Assembly: GCA_022772525.1 (NCBI GenBank)
Contig: JALFAD010000054.1
Coordinates: 1 to 38,108, forward strand
Origin: Clostridiales bacterium
GTDB lineage: Bacteria; Bacillota; Clostridia; Oscillospirales; Oscillospiraceae
Length of the DNA stretch: 38,108 nucleotides
Direction of reading: 5' to 3'
In this document: positions 15,335 through 21,894 of the stretch, piece by piece
Position numbering within the stretch: position 1 is the first letter of the stretch
How the letters are laid out: the number at the start of each line of letters is the position of its first letter
The notes under the pieces: model-generated
The model's input: only the letters and a program-made list of their open reading frames with translations
Database searches by the model: none
What the model was told of the DNA's origin: nothing
Made by a program: the position numbers and the translations under genes

Positions 15335-16801
15335 ATGGAGAAATCATCGAAAAAGCGCGGCAGGCCGATGCTGTGGGTTTTGACCGCGATACTGACCCTC
15401 GGGGTGCTGGCAGCGGCGGCGTATTTTACGGTATTCCACATCAATCATTTTTCACTGGAGCTGGTGCTGACGGGGGAACCGAAGGTTCTTTTGGAGTATG
15501 GGGACAGCTATACGGAACCCGGTGTGACACCGGTTTTGCGCGGAACCATGTTCCTGAAGGACGGCTACACCCCGGGGAATCTGGAAATTCGCCGGGAAAC
15601 GGATCTGAATGAGGGAAAACTGGGCAAATATACGATTACCTATTGCGCGGAATGGCTGAATTGTCAGGCATCCGCGCAGCGGGAGATCCGGGTCATTGAT
15701 ACGGAAGCACCAACCATTACCCTGACGGAAGACCCGGAAGGCTCTCTGGAGGAGGGCGTAATCTATCAGGAGGCGGGCTTTACCGCCACCGATAATTACG
15801 ATGGCGACATCACGGACCGGGTGGTGCGGACGGAGGAGCCGGGACTTGTGACCTACGCGGTCACCGATTCCTCCGGCAATCCCGCCGTAGCAAAGCGGAA
15901 AATCCCCATGCGGGACATGGTTCTGCCGGAGATCCTTCTGGAAGGCGGCGAGGATTATGTCATCACGCTGGGCACCCGCTATGAAGAGCCGGGTTTTACC
16001 GCTACGGATAACGTGGATGGCGACGTGACTGCCATGGTGCAGGTAGAGGGCGAGGTGGACTGGCTGACCGCCGGAACCTACCCAATCACCTATACGGTTG
16101 CGGACAGCTGCGAAAATACAGCCGTGGTCACCCGAAATGTAGAGGTTGTTACCCAGCCCTGGCAGGATACGGTTTACCCCGAGGGCAAGGTGGTCTACCT
16201 GACCTTTGACGACGGTCCCAGCGCCTATACCGAGCAGCTGCTGGACGTACTGGATGATTACGGCGCAAAGGCGACCTTCTTCGTGGTCGGCTCCGGCAGC
16301 GGGCGGATGATGAAGCAGATCGTGAACCGGGGTCACAGCATCGGTATCCACTCCGTCAGCCATGATTACGGGCAGATCTATTCCAGTCCCGAGGCCTACT
16401 TTGACGACCTGATGCGGATGCAGTCCATTATTTATGACAACACTGGCGTGAAAACCACCCTGATGCGGTTCCCCGGCGGCAGTTCCAATCTGGTCAGCCG
16501 CAAAAGCTGCGAGGGTATCATGACCTTCCTGACTCAGGCGGTGCAGGACGCAGGCTTCCAGTATTTTGACTGGAACGTGTATTCCGGAGATGCCGGCGAG
16601 ACAAAAAAGACGGAAAAAGTGGTGGACAACGTCATCGAGGGCATTGAGCAACACCGGGTATCGATTGTCTTGCAGCACGATATTCACAGCTACAGCGTGG
16701 ATGCCGTGGAGGACATTCTCCGCTGGGGCAAGCGCAACGGCTACCGCTTCCTCGCCCTGTCGCCGGACAGTCCCGGCTTCCACCATGATTTAAACAACTG
16801 A
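15335..16801 (+). CDS. Membrane-anchored polysaccharide (peptidoglycan) deacetylase with Ig-like repeats
   Basis: This 488-residue surface enzyme has a short basic N-terminus and one membrane segment at about residues 11-31. Three bacterial Ig-like repeats of the DUF5011 kind span about 45-272, with repeated YxEPGFTATDNxDGD motifs in the second and third. A NodB deacetylase domain covers about 285-480. The metal triad is TFDDGPS (Asp293) with HSVSHDY (His339, His343). The RFPGGSS motif, the DWNVYSGDA motif and the ending VLQHDIHSY complete the active site. Such enzymes usually remove acetyl groups from cell-wall N-acetylglucosamine, giving lysozyme resistance. AGGGAG precedes ATG 15335, and TATAGT at 15300-15305 may be its -10. 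Confidence 0.92.
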   Translation: MEKSSKKRGRPMLWVLTAILTLGVLAAAAYFTVFHINHFSLELVLTGEPKVLLEYGDSYTEPGVTPVLRGTMFLKDGYTPGNLEIRRETDLNEGKLGKYTITYCAEWLNCQASAQREIRVIDTEAPTITLTEDPEGSLEEGVIYQEAGFTATDNYDGDITDRVVRTEEPGLVTYAVTDSSGNPAVAKRKIPMRDMVLPEILLEGGEDYVITLGTRYEEPGFTATDNVDGDVTAMVQVEGEVDWLTAGTYPITYTVADSCENTAVVTRNVEVVTQPWQDTVYPEGKVVYLTFDDGPSAYTEQLLDVLDDYGAKATFFVVGSGSGRMMKQIVNRGHSIGIHSVSHDYGQIYSSPEAYFDDLMRMQSIIYDNTGVKTTLMRFPGGSSNLVSRKSCEGIMTFLTQAVQDAGFQYFDWNVYSGDAGETKKTEKVVDNVIEGIEQHRVSIVLQHDIHSYSVDAVEDILRWGKRNGYRFLALSPDSPGFHHDLNN

Positions 16802-16806
16802 AGCCA

Positions 16807-16835
16807 CACGGCGGCCCTTGGGCCGCCGTGGTTTT
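16807..16835 (+). terminator. Terminator of the deacetylase gene
   Basis: CACGGCGGCCC (16807-16817) pairs perfectly with GGGCCGCCGTG (16820-16830) and is followed by GTTTTC. Confidence 0.88.
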
Positions 16836-16849
16836 CTGTCCGAAACCGC

Positions 16850-16878
16850 TTGACAGAAGGACATATCTCAGGTAAAAT
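16850..16878 (+). promoter_or_regulatory. tRNA-Arg promoter
   Basis: TTGACA at 16850-16855 and TAAAAT at 16873-16878 are 17 bases apart, 14 bases before the mature tRNA 5' end. Confidence 0.85.
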
Positions 16879-16892
16879 AGCGGGGTAAATAA

Positions 16893-16969
16893 GCCCCAGT
16901 AGCTCAGCTGTATAGAGCGGCCGCCTCCTAAGCGGCAGGTCGGAGGTTAGAGTCCTCTCTGGGGTGCCA
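16893..16969 (+). tRNA. tRNA-Arg (anticodon CCT)
   Basis: The cloverleaf is complete. The acceptor stem GCCCCAG pairs with CTGGGGT, the D stem is GCTC/GAGC, the anticodon stem GCCGC/GCGGC encloses loop CTCCTAA, and the T stem is GGAGG/CCTCT. The discriminator is G (16966) and CCA is encoded (16967-16969). The anticodon CCT reads AGG codons. Two normally invariant bases differ: position 19 in the D-loop is T (16911) where G is expected, and position 56 in the T-loop is A (16949) where C is expected. These two bases pair in the tRNA elbow, so the pair has changed from G-C to U-A. G18 (16910) and T55 (16948) are retained. Confidence 0.95.
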
Positions 16970-16970
16970 G

Positions 16971-17000
16971 CAGCCGGGAACGGAAGTCCGTTCCCGGCTG
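16971..17000. terminator. Hairpin between convergent tRNA-Arg and tlpA
   Basis: A 14-bp perfect stem is formed by CAGCCGGGAACGGA (16971-16984) and its complement at 16987-17000, with a 2-base loop. The T-run is weak on the plus side. It probably ends the tRNA transcript and perhaps the tlpA transcript coming from the right. Confidence 0.75.
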
Positions 17001-17008
17001 TGCTTCGT

Positions 17009-17581
17009 TCATTGAACCATCGCAATACCCTTCCTAAGCGTCTTGGCATCGATAGCACCGGAGGAACGGGCTACGGCCCGGCCCTGTGCGTCGATGAAAT
17101 AGGTACACGGAATGGCGTTGACACCATAGGCTGTGGCGGCGCTGAGCTGAGTGTCGTAGTAGGCGGGGAGGGTGTATCCCTGCTCCTTCAGATAGGTGGA
17201 GGCGGTTTCAACTGTCTCCCGGCCTCCGTCCGTCAGATTCACAATGAGGAACTGTACGTCGCCGCCCAGTTCCTCATAGGTTTCCTGGAAATCCGGCAGC
17301 TCCATCTTGCAGGGCCCGCACCAGCTGGCCCAGAAATTCAGAACGATGGGCTTGCCGAAAAAATCGGACAGGGAAACCGGGTTCCCATCCAGATCATACA
17401 CGGTGAAGTCCGGCGCAGTCACTGCCGGCACGGTGTTTTCCGTCTCCATCGCGGCGGGTTCGGCGGAAGCCAGCCGCACGGCCTCCTGCTGGGACTCCAG
17501 ATTTCCATAGAGCCAATAGGCCACTGCCAGCAGCGCGATCAGCACGGCTGCCGCGAGAATCAGGGTTTTCTTGCTGTTCAT
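17009..17581 (-). CDS. TlpA/ResA-like membrane-anchored thioredoxin
   Basis: This 190-residue protein has a membrane anchor at about residues 5-26, a linker, and an extracytoplasmic thioredoxin domain from about 55. The active site is WASWCGPC (Cys88, Cys91), and AIPCTYFID contains the cis-proline loop. This architecture belongs to TlpA/ResA/StoA reductases, which keep exported or membrane-proximal cysteines reduced. It sits directly downstream of ccdA, the membrane electron carrier that normally feeds such proteins, and is last in the trxA-trxB-ccdA-tlpA series. No lipoprotein cysteine is visible. Its target is unknown, and with a spore former StoA-like roles in cortex formation are possible (inference). 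Confidence 0.9.
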   Translation of the reverse strand: MNSKKTLILAAAVLIALLAVAYWLYGNLESQQEAVRLASAEPAAMETENTVPAVTAPDFTVYDLDGNPVSLSDFFGKPIVLNFWASWCGPCKMELPDFQETYEELGGDVQFLIVNLTDGGRETVETASTYLKEQGYTLPAYYDTQLSAATAYGVNAIPCTYFIDAQGRAVARSSGAIDAKTLRKGIAMVQ

Positions 17582-17591
17582 TGGTTCCCTC

Positions 17592-18254
17592 CTATGCCAG
17601 CTGCCGCAGCAGCCGGCCCAGCATTCCGGAGGCCATCAGAATGCCGATCAGGATCAGGAAACCGCCGCTGAGCAGATTGATGATTTGATAATGCCGCTTT
17701 ACCCAGTCAAACGCCCCCTTCAGCGCGTCGATCAGGACGGCGCTGAGCAGGAAGGGAATGCCCAATCCCAGCGAGTAGGCAAGCAGCATGAGCGTGCCCT
17801 CAAGGACGTGCCCCTGCTGGGTGGCGAGGGCCAGCGCGGAGCCGAGAAACGCGCCAACGCAGGGGGTCCAGCCCAGTGAGAAGATGATTCCGAACAGGGC
17901 GGCGGAGAAAAAGGTCATGTCCTGTGCGTCCAGAACCCGGCTGCCGCCGTGAAACAGATTCCAGCGGAACAGGCCCAGATAGTTCAGCCCGAATACAATG
18001 ACAATGATGCCGCTGACCAGATTGACAATCCGCTGATATCGCAGGAGCAGGCTGCCGATGCTGCCGGCAAGGGCGCCCATTGCCGTAAATACCGCAGTAA
18101 ACCCGACGACGAAGCCGAGGGCACAGCGCAGGGTTTTGCCGGTGCAGCGCTGACCGCCGCCGGCAAAATAGGATACATAGATGGGCAGCATAGGCAGCAG
18201 GCAGGGGGACAGAAAGGTGACGATGCCTTCCAGAAACGAAACCAGATACCGCAT
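17592..18254 (-). CDS. ccdA: CcdA-type thiol-disulfide electron carrier
   Basis: This 220-residue integral membrane protein has about six helices. It carries the two conserved membrane cysteines, in FLSPCLLPMLPIYVSY (Cys18) and LGWTPCVGAFLG. CcdA takes electrons from cytoplasmic thioredoxin and passes them to extracytoplasmic thioredoxin-like proteins. Here both partners are encoded next to it: thioredoxin and its reductase upstream and a TlpA-like protein downstream. The start ATG at 18254 lies four bases from the trxB stop, so the genes form one transcription unit. Length is normal for the short CcdA form, without DsbD's soluble domains. Confidence 0.93.
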   Translation of the reverse strand: MRYLVSFLEGIVTFLSPCLLPMLPIYVSYFAGGGQRCTGKTLRCALGFVVGFTAVFTAMGALAGSIGSLLLRYQRIVNLVSGIIVIVFGLNYLGLFRWNLFHGGSRVLDAQDMTFFSAALFGIIFSLGWTPCVGAFLGSALALATQQGHVLEGTLMLLAYSLGLGIPFLLSAVLIDALKGAFDWVKRHYQIINLLSGGFLILIGILMASGMLGRLLRQLA

Positions 18255-18257
18255 GTG

Positions 18258-19199
18258 TTATCCCTCCCGATCGGAAAGAAAGCCTTCCGCCATATGCACC
18301 GCCACAGCTCCGTCAGCAACAGCGGTGACTACCTGACGTACCGGTTTGGTCCGCACATCGCCGACGGCGTAAACGCCCGGAAGCTCGGTGGCGGTGGTCT
18401 CGTCGGCAACGAGATACCCCTGCTCGTCCAGCTTGAGCTGGCCTTCAAACAGCGTCGTTGCCGGACGCCGTCCGACGCTGATAAAAACGCCGTCGCAGGG
18501 AATTTCTTCTTCCGTGCCGCTGAGCTTGTTCCGGATACGAATGCCGGTGAGCCTGTCCCCATGGGAGAACCGAACAGCCTCACTATTCCAGCGGAATTCC
18601 ACATTTTCCGCGTCCATCAGCGGCGCGTGATAAATTTTTTCCGCCCGCAGGGTATCTCTGCGGTGGACAACAACGACTTTTTTCGCCACGCGGCTGAGCA
18701 GCAGCGCATCCGCCGCCGCGCTGTTCCCGCCGCCCACAACCACCACGGTTTTTCCCCGGTAAAACATCCCGTCACAGGCGGCGCAGTAGTGCAGGCCCCG
18801 TCCGGTCAGAGCCTGCTCCTCCGGCAGCCCCAGCGTTTTGGGAATCGCCCCGGTGGCGATTACCACGGTTTTTGCGTAGAATGTCCCATCACTGGTTTGT
18901 ATCACCTTGGGATTGGAAAAAAGGTCCACGGCTCGAACTCCCGCCAGCTCCGTCACCGCGCCAAACCGCAGGGCCTGGGCTTCCATTTTCTGCGCCAGCT
19001 TGAAGCCGTCAATGCCGTCCTCGAAGCCGGGGTAGTTGTCGATCTGATGGCTCAGCGCCATCTGCCCGCCGGGAGACAGCTGTTCCAGCACCAACGCGGA
19101 CAGTCCCGCCCGGGCGGCATACAGGGCAGCGGTGAACCCGGCCGGCCCGCCGCCGAGAATGACCATATCGAAAAGCCCGGATTTGTCTGCATTTTTCAT
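18258..19199 (-). CDS. trxB: Thioredoxin reductase
   Basis: This 313-residue flavoprotein reduces thioredoxin with NADPH. The FAD-binding GGGPAGFTAALYAARAG is at residues 16-32. The redox-active pair is YCAACDG (Cys139, Cys142), followed by the NADPH-binding VVVVGGGNSAAADALLLS. The final FAD motif GVYAVGDVRTKPVRQVVTAVADGAVA is complete. Its start ATG overlaps the trxA stop by four bases. Together with trxA, ccdA and tlpA it forms an electron path from NADPH to the outside of the membrane. Confidence 0.95.
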   Translation of the reverse strand: MKNADKSGLFDMVILGGGPAGFTAALYAARAGLSALVLEQLSPGGQMALSHQIDNYPGFEDGIDGFKLAQKMEAQALRFGAVTELAGVRAVDLFSNPKVIQTSDGTFYAKTVVIATGAIPKTLGLPEEQALTGRGLHYCAACDGMFYRGKTVVVVGGGNSAAADALLLSRVAKKVVVVHRRDTLRAEKIYHAPLMDAENVEFRWNSEAVRFSHGDRLTGIRIRNKLSGTEEEIPCDGVFISVGRRPATTLFEGQLKLDEQGYLVADETTATELPGVYAVGDVRTKPVRQVVTAVADGAVAVHMAEGFLSDREG

Positions 19200-19522
19200 T
19201 TTTTCAAAGACTCCTCCAGAAACTGGTCGATCATGGCCTTGGATTCCGGCGCGACAAGAGAAGCGATAGCCTGTCCGTTTTGATACAGCACCAGCGTGGG
19301 AATCACTTCAATCTGTTCCTGCCGGGAAAGCGCGGCCTCGTCGTCGATATTGACCTTTCCCACAATCAGGGAATCTGCGTATTGCTCGGCGATTTTGTCA
19401 TACGCCGGCCCGATGCGGCGGCAGTAGGTGCACCAGGGCGCCCAGAATTCCACCAGCACAGGTTTGTCAGATTGTGACAGCGCGGTGCGGAAGGCTTCGG
19501 CGTTCAGATTTATTGCGGACAT
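19196..19522 (-). CDS. trxA: Thioredoxin with atypical active site WCTYC
   Basis: This 108-residue thioredoxin has the motif FWAPWCTYCRRIGP, with Cys31 and Cys34. The usual CGPC pair is replaced by CTYC, which should change the redox potential and partner choice. The cis-proline motif VIPTLVLYQNG is normal. AGGAGG lies upstream of the ATG at 19522. A -10 TATACT is visible on the minus strand at 19555-19560, but no clear -35. As first gene of the trxA-trxB-ccdA-tlpA unit, it is probably the electron donor to CcdA. The main housekeeping thioredoxin may be elsewhere (inference). Confidence 0.93.
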   Translation of the reverse strand: MSAINLNAEAFRTALSQSDKPVLVEFWAPWCTYCRRIGPAYDKIAEQYADSLIVGKVNIDDEAALSRQEQIEVIPTLVLYQNGQAIASLVAPESKAMIDQFLEESLKK

Positions 19523-19608
19523 GGGGAAATCCTCCTTGGTATCTATTTGCCTTTAGTATATCCATATTCCGGAGAAATTCCGTGATGAAATCACCAATTG
19601 CGTTGGGC

Positions 19609-19639
19609 AAAAGGAAACCCGCCGGGAGAACCCGGCGGG
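19609..19639 (-). terminator. Terminator of the cysteine-rich protein gene
   Basis: CCCGCCGGG (19618-19626) pairs perfectly with CCCGGCGGG (19631-19639) around a 4-base loop. On the minus strand it is followed by TTTCCTTTT. It lies just after the stop at 19645. Confidence 0.85.
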
Positions 19640-19644
19640 CATTG

Positions 19645-20469
19645 TCAGCTGCACTGGCTGCTGTCGTCGCGTCGTTCGTCGCAGTGGTCGGGGGAAAACT
19701 GTTTGGAGGGGAAGGGAATCCGGCTGAACATCTCGCAGGGATCCTCGGTGCAGCAGCCCCCGGCGGCGTCGCAGCACTCTTTGGTGGGAATGGAGTAGTC
19801 CAGCACCGGGATCACCAGCTGGGCGTCCCGTTCCAGCCGGACAATGGAGAACTGCCCCAGGGTGACAAACAGCCGCCGCTGCCCGCCGGAGAGCACCAGC
19901 TCCTCGTCGAAGACGGCGCAGATGCCCTGCGGAATCTGCGCTGTTACGGTGTCGCTGGCGCATTCGCCTACATCTCGGATCTTGGAACCCAGCACCATGG
20001 GGTCCAGAACTTCCACCACGGCGGTAGGCCGGTTCGCCGCGCAAATCGTGTGCCCGTCGGGGCTGCCCAGGCGGGTATCGCTGCGGAAGATATGGGCGCG
20101 GCTGTCCTCGCCGCACAGAACGGCCCGTTTGCTGAATACAGCAAGTCCATAGAGGGTCGTGGGCCGGCAGGAGCCTACCACCGCGTCCGCCAGCACACGG
20201 TAGTAGAAAGTAATGTCGATGCAGTAGTGGTTCCGGTCAAAGGCAACAGGCTCCACATCGATGTAGGTGTGAATCAGTTCCGCGCTGCGGACCCGGACAT
20301 TGGCGGCTGTGTCCAGAAGCTGCTGAGAACCGCAGGTCAGGTAGACCCGGAGATCTTCAATGCAGTCCTTGTCACGGCAGGAGTCAGTGATCTTCCGTGT
20401 GTGGATGGACATGGTCTGGCGCAGATCGCTGGAATCGCTGCGCAGAGTGTCCTGGCATTGGTCTGACAT
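19645..20469 (-). CDS. Conserved cysteine-rich protein of unknown function
   Basis: This 274-residue protein begins MSDQCQDTLRSD. It has a cysteine-containing start (SCRDKDCIEDLRVYLTCG), a long middle part rich in beta-strand patterns, and a cysteine-rich tail with CCDAAGGCCTEDPC followed by DHCDERRDDSSQCS. There is no signal peptide or membrane segment. I recall similar proteins in other gut Clostridia, annotated only as hypothetical. The alternation ELIHTYIDVEPVAFDRNHYCIDITFYYRV is faintly like the SPOCS/DUF3794 spore-protein fold, but I would not assign it. ATG 20469 follows GGGAGG. The frame extends to 20892, but that part is antisense to galM and looks random. A role in the spore surface or metal binding is speculation. 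Confidence 0.75.
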   Translation of the reverse strand: MSDQCQDTLRSDSSDLRQTMSIHTRKITDSCRDKDCIEDLRVYLTCGSQQLLDTAANVRVRSAELIHTYIDVEPVAFDRNHYCIDITFYYRVLADAVVGSCRPTTLYGLAVFSKRAVLCGEDSRAHIFRSDTRLGSPDGHTICAANRPTAVVEVLDPMVLGSKIRDVGECASDTVTAQIPQGICAVFDEELVLSGGQRRLFVTLGQFSIVRLERDAQLVIPVLDYSIPTKECCDAAGGCCTEDPCEMFSRIPFPSKQFSPDHCDERRDDSSQCS

Positions 20470-20491
20470 GGAAATACCTCCCAATATGAAG

Positions 20492-20507
20492 ATAAGCATA
20501 CGCTTAT
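20492..20507. promoter_or_regulatory. Short palindrome upstream of the cysteine-rich protein gene
   Basis: ATAAGC and GCTTAT flank ATAC, 23 bases before the start codon. It could be an operator or lie within a promoter, but I cannot identify -35 and -10 elements with confidence. Confidence 0.35.
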
Positions 20508-20542
20508 AGGACAGTTTATGCGCACATTGCCAGGAAGTGCAT

Positions 20543-20575
20543 AAAAGCGGGGAAGAGCCATGGACTCTTCCCCGC
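20543..20575 (-). terminator. Terminator of galM
   Basis: GCGGGGAAGAG (20547-20557) pairs with CTCTTCCCCGC (20565-20575). On the minus strand it is followed by UUUU. It is 7 bases from the galM stop. Confidence 0.88.
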
Positions 20576-20581
20576 GAATGG

Positions 20582-21598
20582 TTACCACTGAAAACGGTAA
20601 ACAGTTTCGCTGTGATAGCGCTGCCCGGCCTTTGTGATGGGCTGGGGCCAGTCGGGATGGTGCAGCGCGTCCGGATAATACTGGGTTTCCAGAGCAACGC
20701 CGGTATTCTTTCCGTAGTATACGCCGCCCTTGCCATGCGCATCCAGAAAATTGCCGGAGTAGAACTGAATGCCGGGGCAGTCGGTATAGACCGCCATGCT
20801 CCGACCGGAGACCGGGTCATGGAGCTGGGCACAGGGGTTGCAGAAGACCTCCCAGTTGTGGTCATAGCCGCCCTGCAGCTGAAGGCACTCATAATCCTGA
20901 TGCAGGTCCCGGGAGATGGGCTTGGGCACCCGGAAATCCATGGGCGTTCCCTCCACGCTGCGCTTTTCGCCGGTGGGAATATTCCCGGCGTCTGCAGGGG
21001 TGAAGAACCTGCCGGGCAGGGTCAGCACCTGCTCCATGGCGGCTTCAGTGCACTCATGACCGCGCAGATTGAAGTAGCTGTGGTTGGTGAGGTTGAACAC
21101 GGTGTCCTGGTCGCAGATTCCATCGTATACGATGTGCAGGCCGCCGGAGGCGTCCAGAGAGTAGGCCACACGGATCTCAGCGTTTCCGGGGAAGCCCTGA
21201 TCGCCGTGGGGGCTGTGCAGTTCCAGAACGACTTCAGTGCCGGTGTAGGAAATGAGCGTCCACAGCCTTTTGAAGTAGAAGTCGGGGCCGGAGTGCAGAT
21301 TGTTGCCGTTTTCGTTGGGCGTCAGGCAGAAGTCTCTGTTTCCAAGGCGGAAGGCCGCGCCCTGAATGCGGTTGGCGCTGCGTCCGACGGTTGCACCCAG
21401 ACAGCCGTCGCCGTTTGCGTAGCCCACGCAGTCGTCAAAGCCCAGCACCACGTCAGCCAGATTGCCCGCGCTGTCGGGAACCAGCAGGGAGACCAGCGCC
21501 GCGCCGTAGTCTGTAATCCCAGCGGTGACACCGCCACAGGATATTGTGTAGAGGCCTGCTTCCTCACCGGATGGCAAAATGCCGAAATTATTTTTCAC
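20582..21598 (-). CDS. galM: Aldose 1-epimerase (mutarotase)
   Basis: This 338-residue enzyme interconverts alpha and beta anomers of glucose or galactose. Family features are YGAALVSLLVPD, the acidic GFDDCVGY, NGDGCLGATVGRSANRI, the catalytic-region NLTNHSYFNL, and the closing ALETQYYPDALHHPDWP. I chose GTG at 21598 because AAAGGAG lies about 8 bases upstream. The in-frame ATG at 21616 would place this ribosome site inside the gene and add only six residues. It has no sugar-pathway neighbour on its strand. It may serve the alpha-glucoside and glucan enzymes elsewhere in the window. Confidence 0.93.
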   Translation of the reverse strand: MKNNFGILPSGEEAGLYTISCGGVTAGITDYGAALVSLLVPDSAGNLADVVLGFDDCVGYANGDGCLGATVGRSANRIQGAAFRLGNRDFCLTPNENGNNLHSGPDFYFKRLWTLISYTGTEVVLELHSPHGDQGFPGNAEIRVAYSLDASGGLHIVYDGICDQDTVFNLTNHSYFNLRGHECTEAAMEQVLTLPGRFFTPADAGNIPTGEKRSVEGTPMDFRVPKPISRDLHQDYECLQLQGGYDHNWEVFCNPCAQLHDPVSGRSMAVYTDCPGIQFYSGNFLDAHGKGGVYYGKNTGVALETQYYPDALHHPDWPQPITKAGQRYHSETVYRFQW

Positions 21599-21815
21599 GA
21601 AAATTGCTCCTTTCATTTTTTGCGGAGAAACACACAGGGTTATGTAAAGGTACTTTTTGAAATTATACTATAATCCGCTCCCAATTTCAAACCTTTCTTT
21701 TAAAAAGCCGTGAAAAACGACAACAATCGACTGCCCTGCAGGCGGTTTTCGTACGCCCCAAAAACGACAACTTTTTTCCGGCGAAAAGGAATATACTGTA
21801 TTTTGTGTCTGGGAC

Positions 21816-21843
21816 TTGACAAAACCACAATATCTTGTATAAT
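21816..21843 (+). promoter_or_regulatory. nrdD promoter
   Basis: TTGACA at about 21816-21821 and a perfect TATAAT at 21838-21843 are 16 bases apart. The rest of 21599-21894 is AT-rich and shows no gene and no clear NrdR box pair. Confidence 0.85.
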
Positions 21844-21894
21844 AAGCCCAGCATCAGTCTTGTGACCTACAGAACCCCCAAGGAGGAGTACCCA

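Noticed and set aside
20470..20892. N-terminal extension of the cysteine-rich protein
   Set aside because: It is antisense to galM, and the strong ribosome binding site is at the ATG at 20469.
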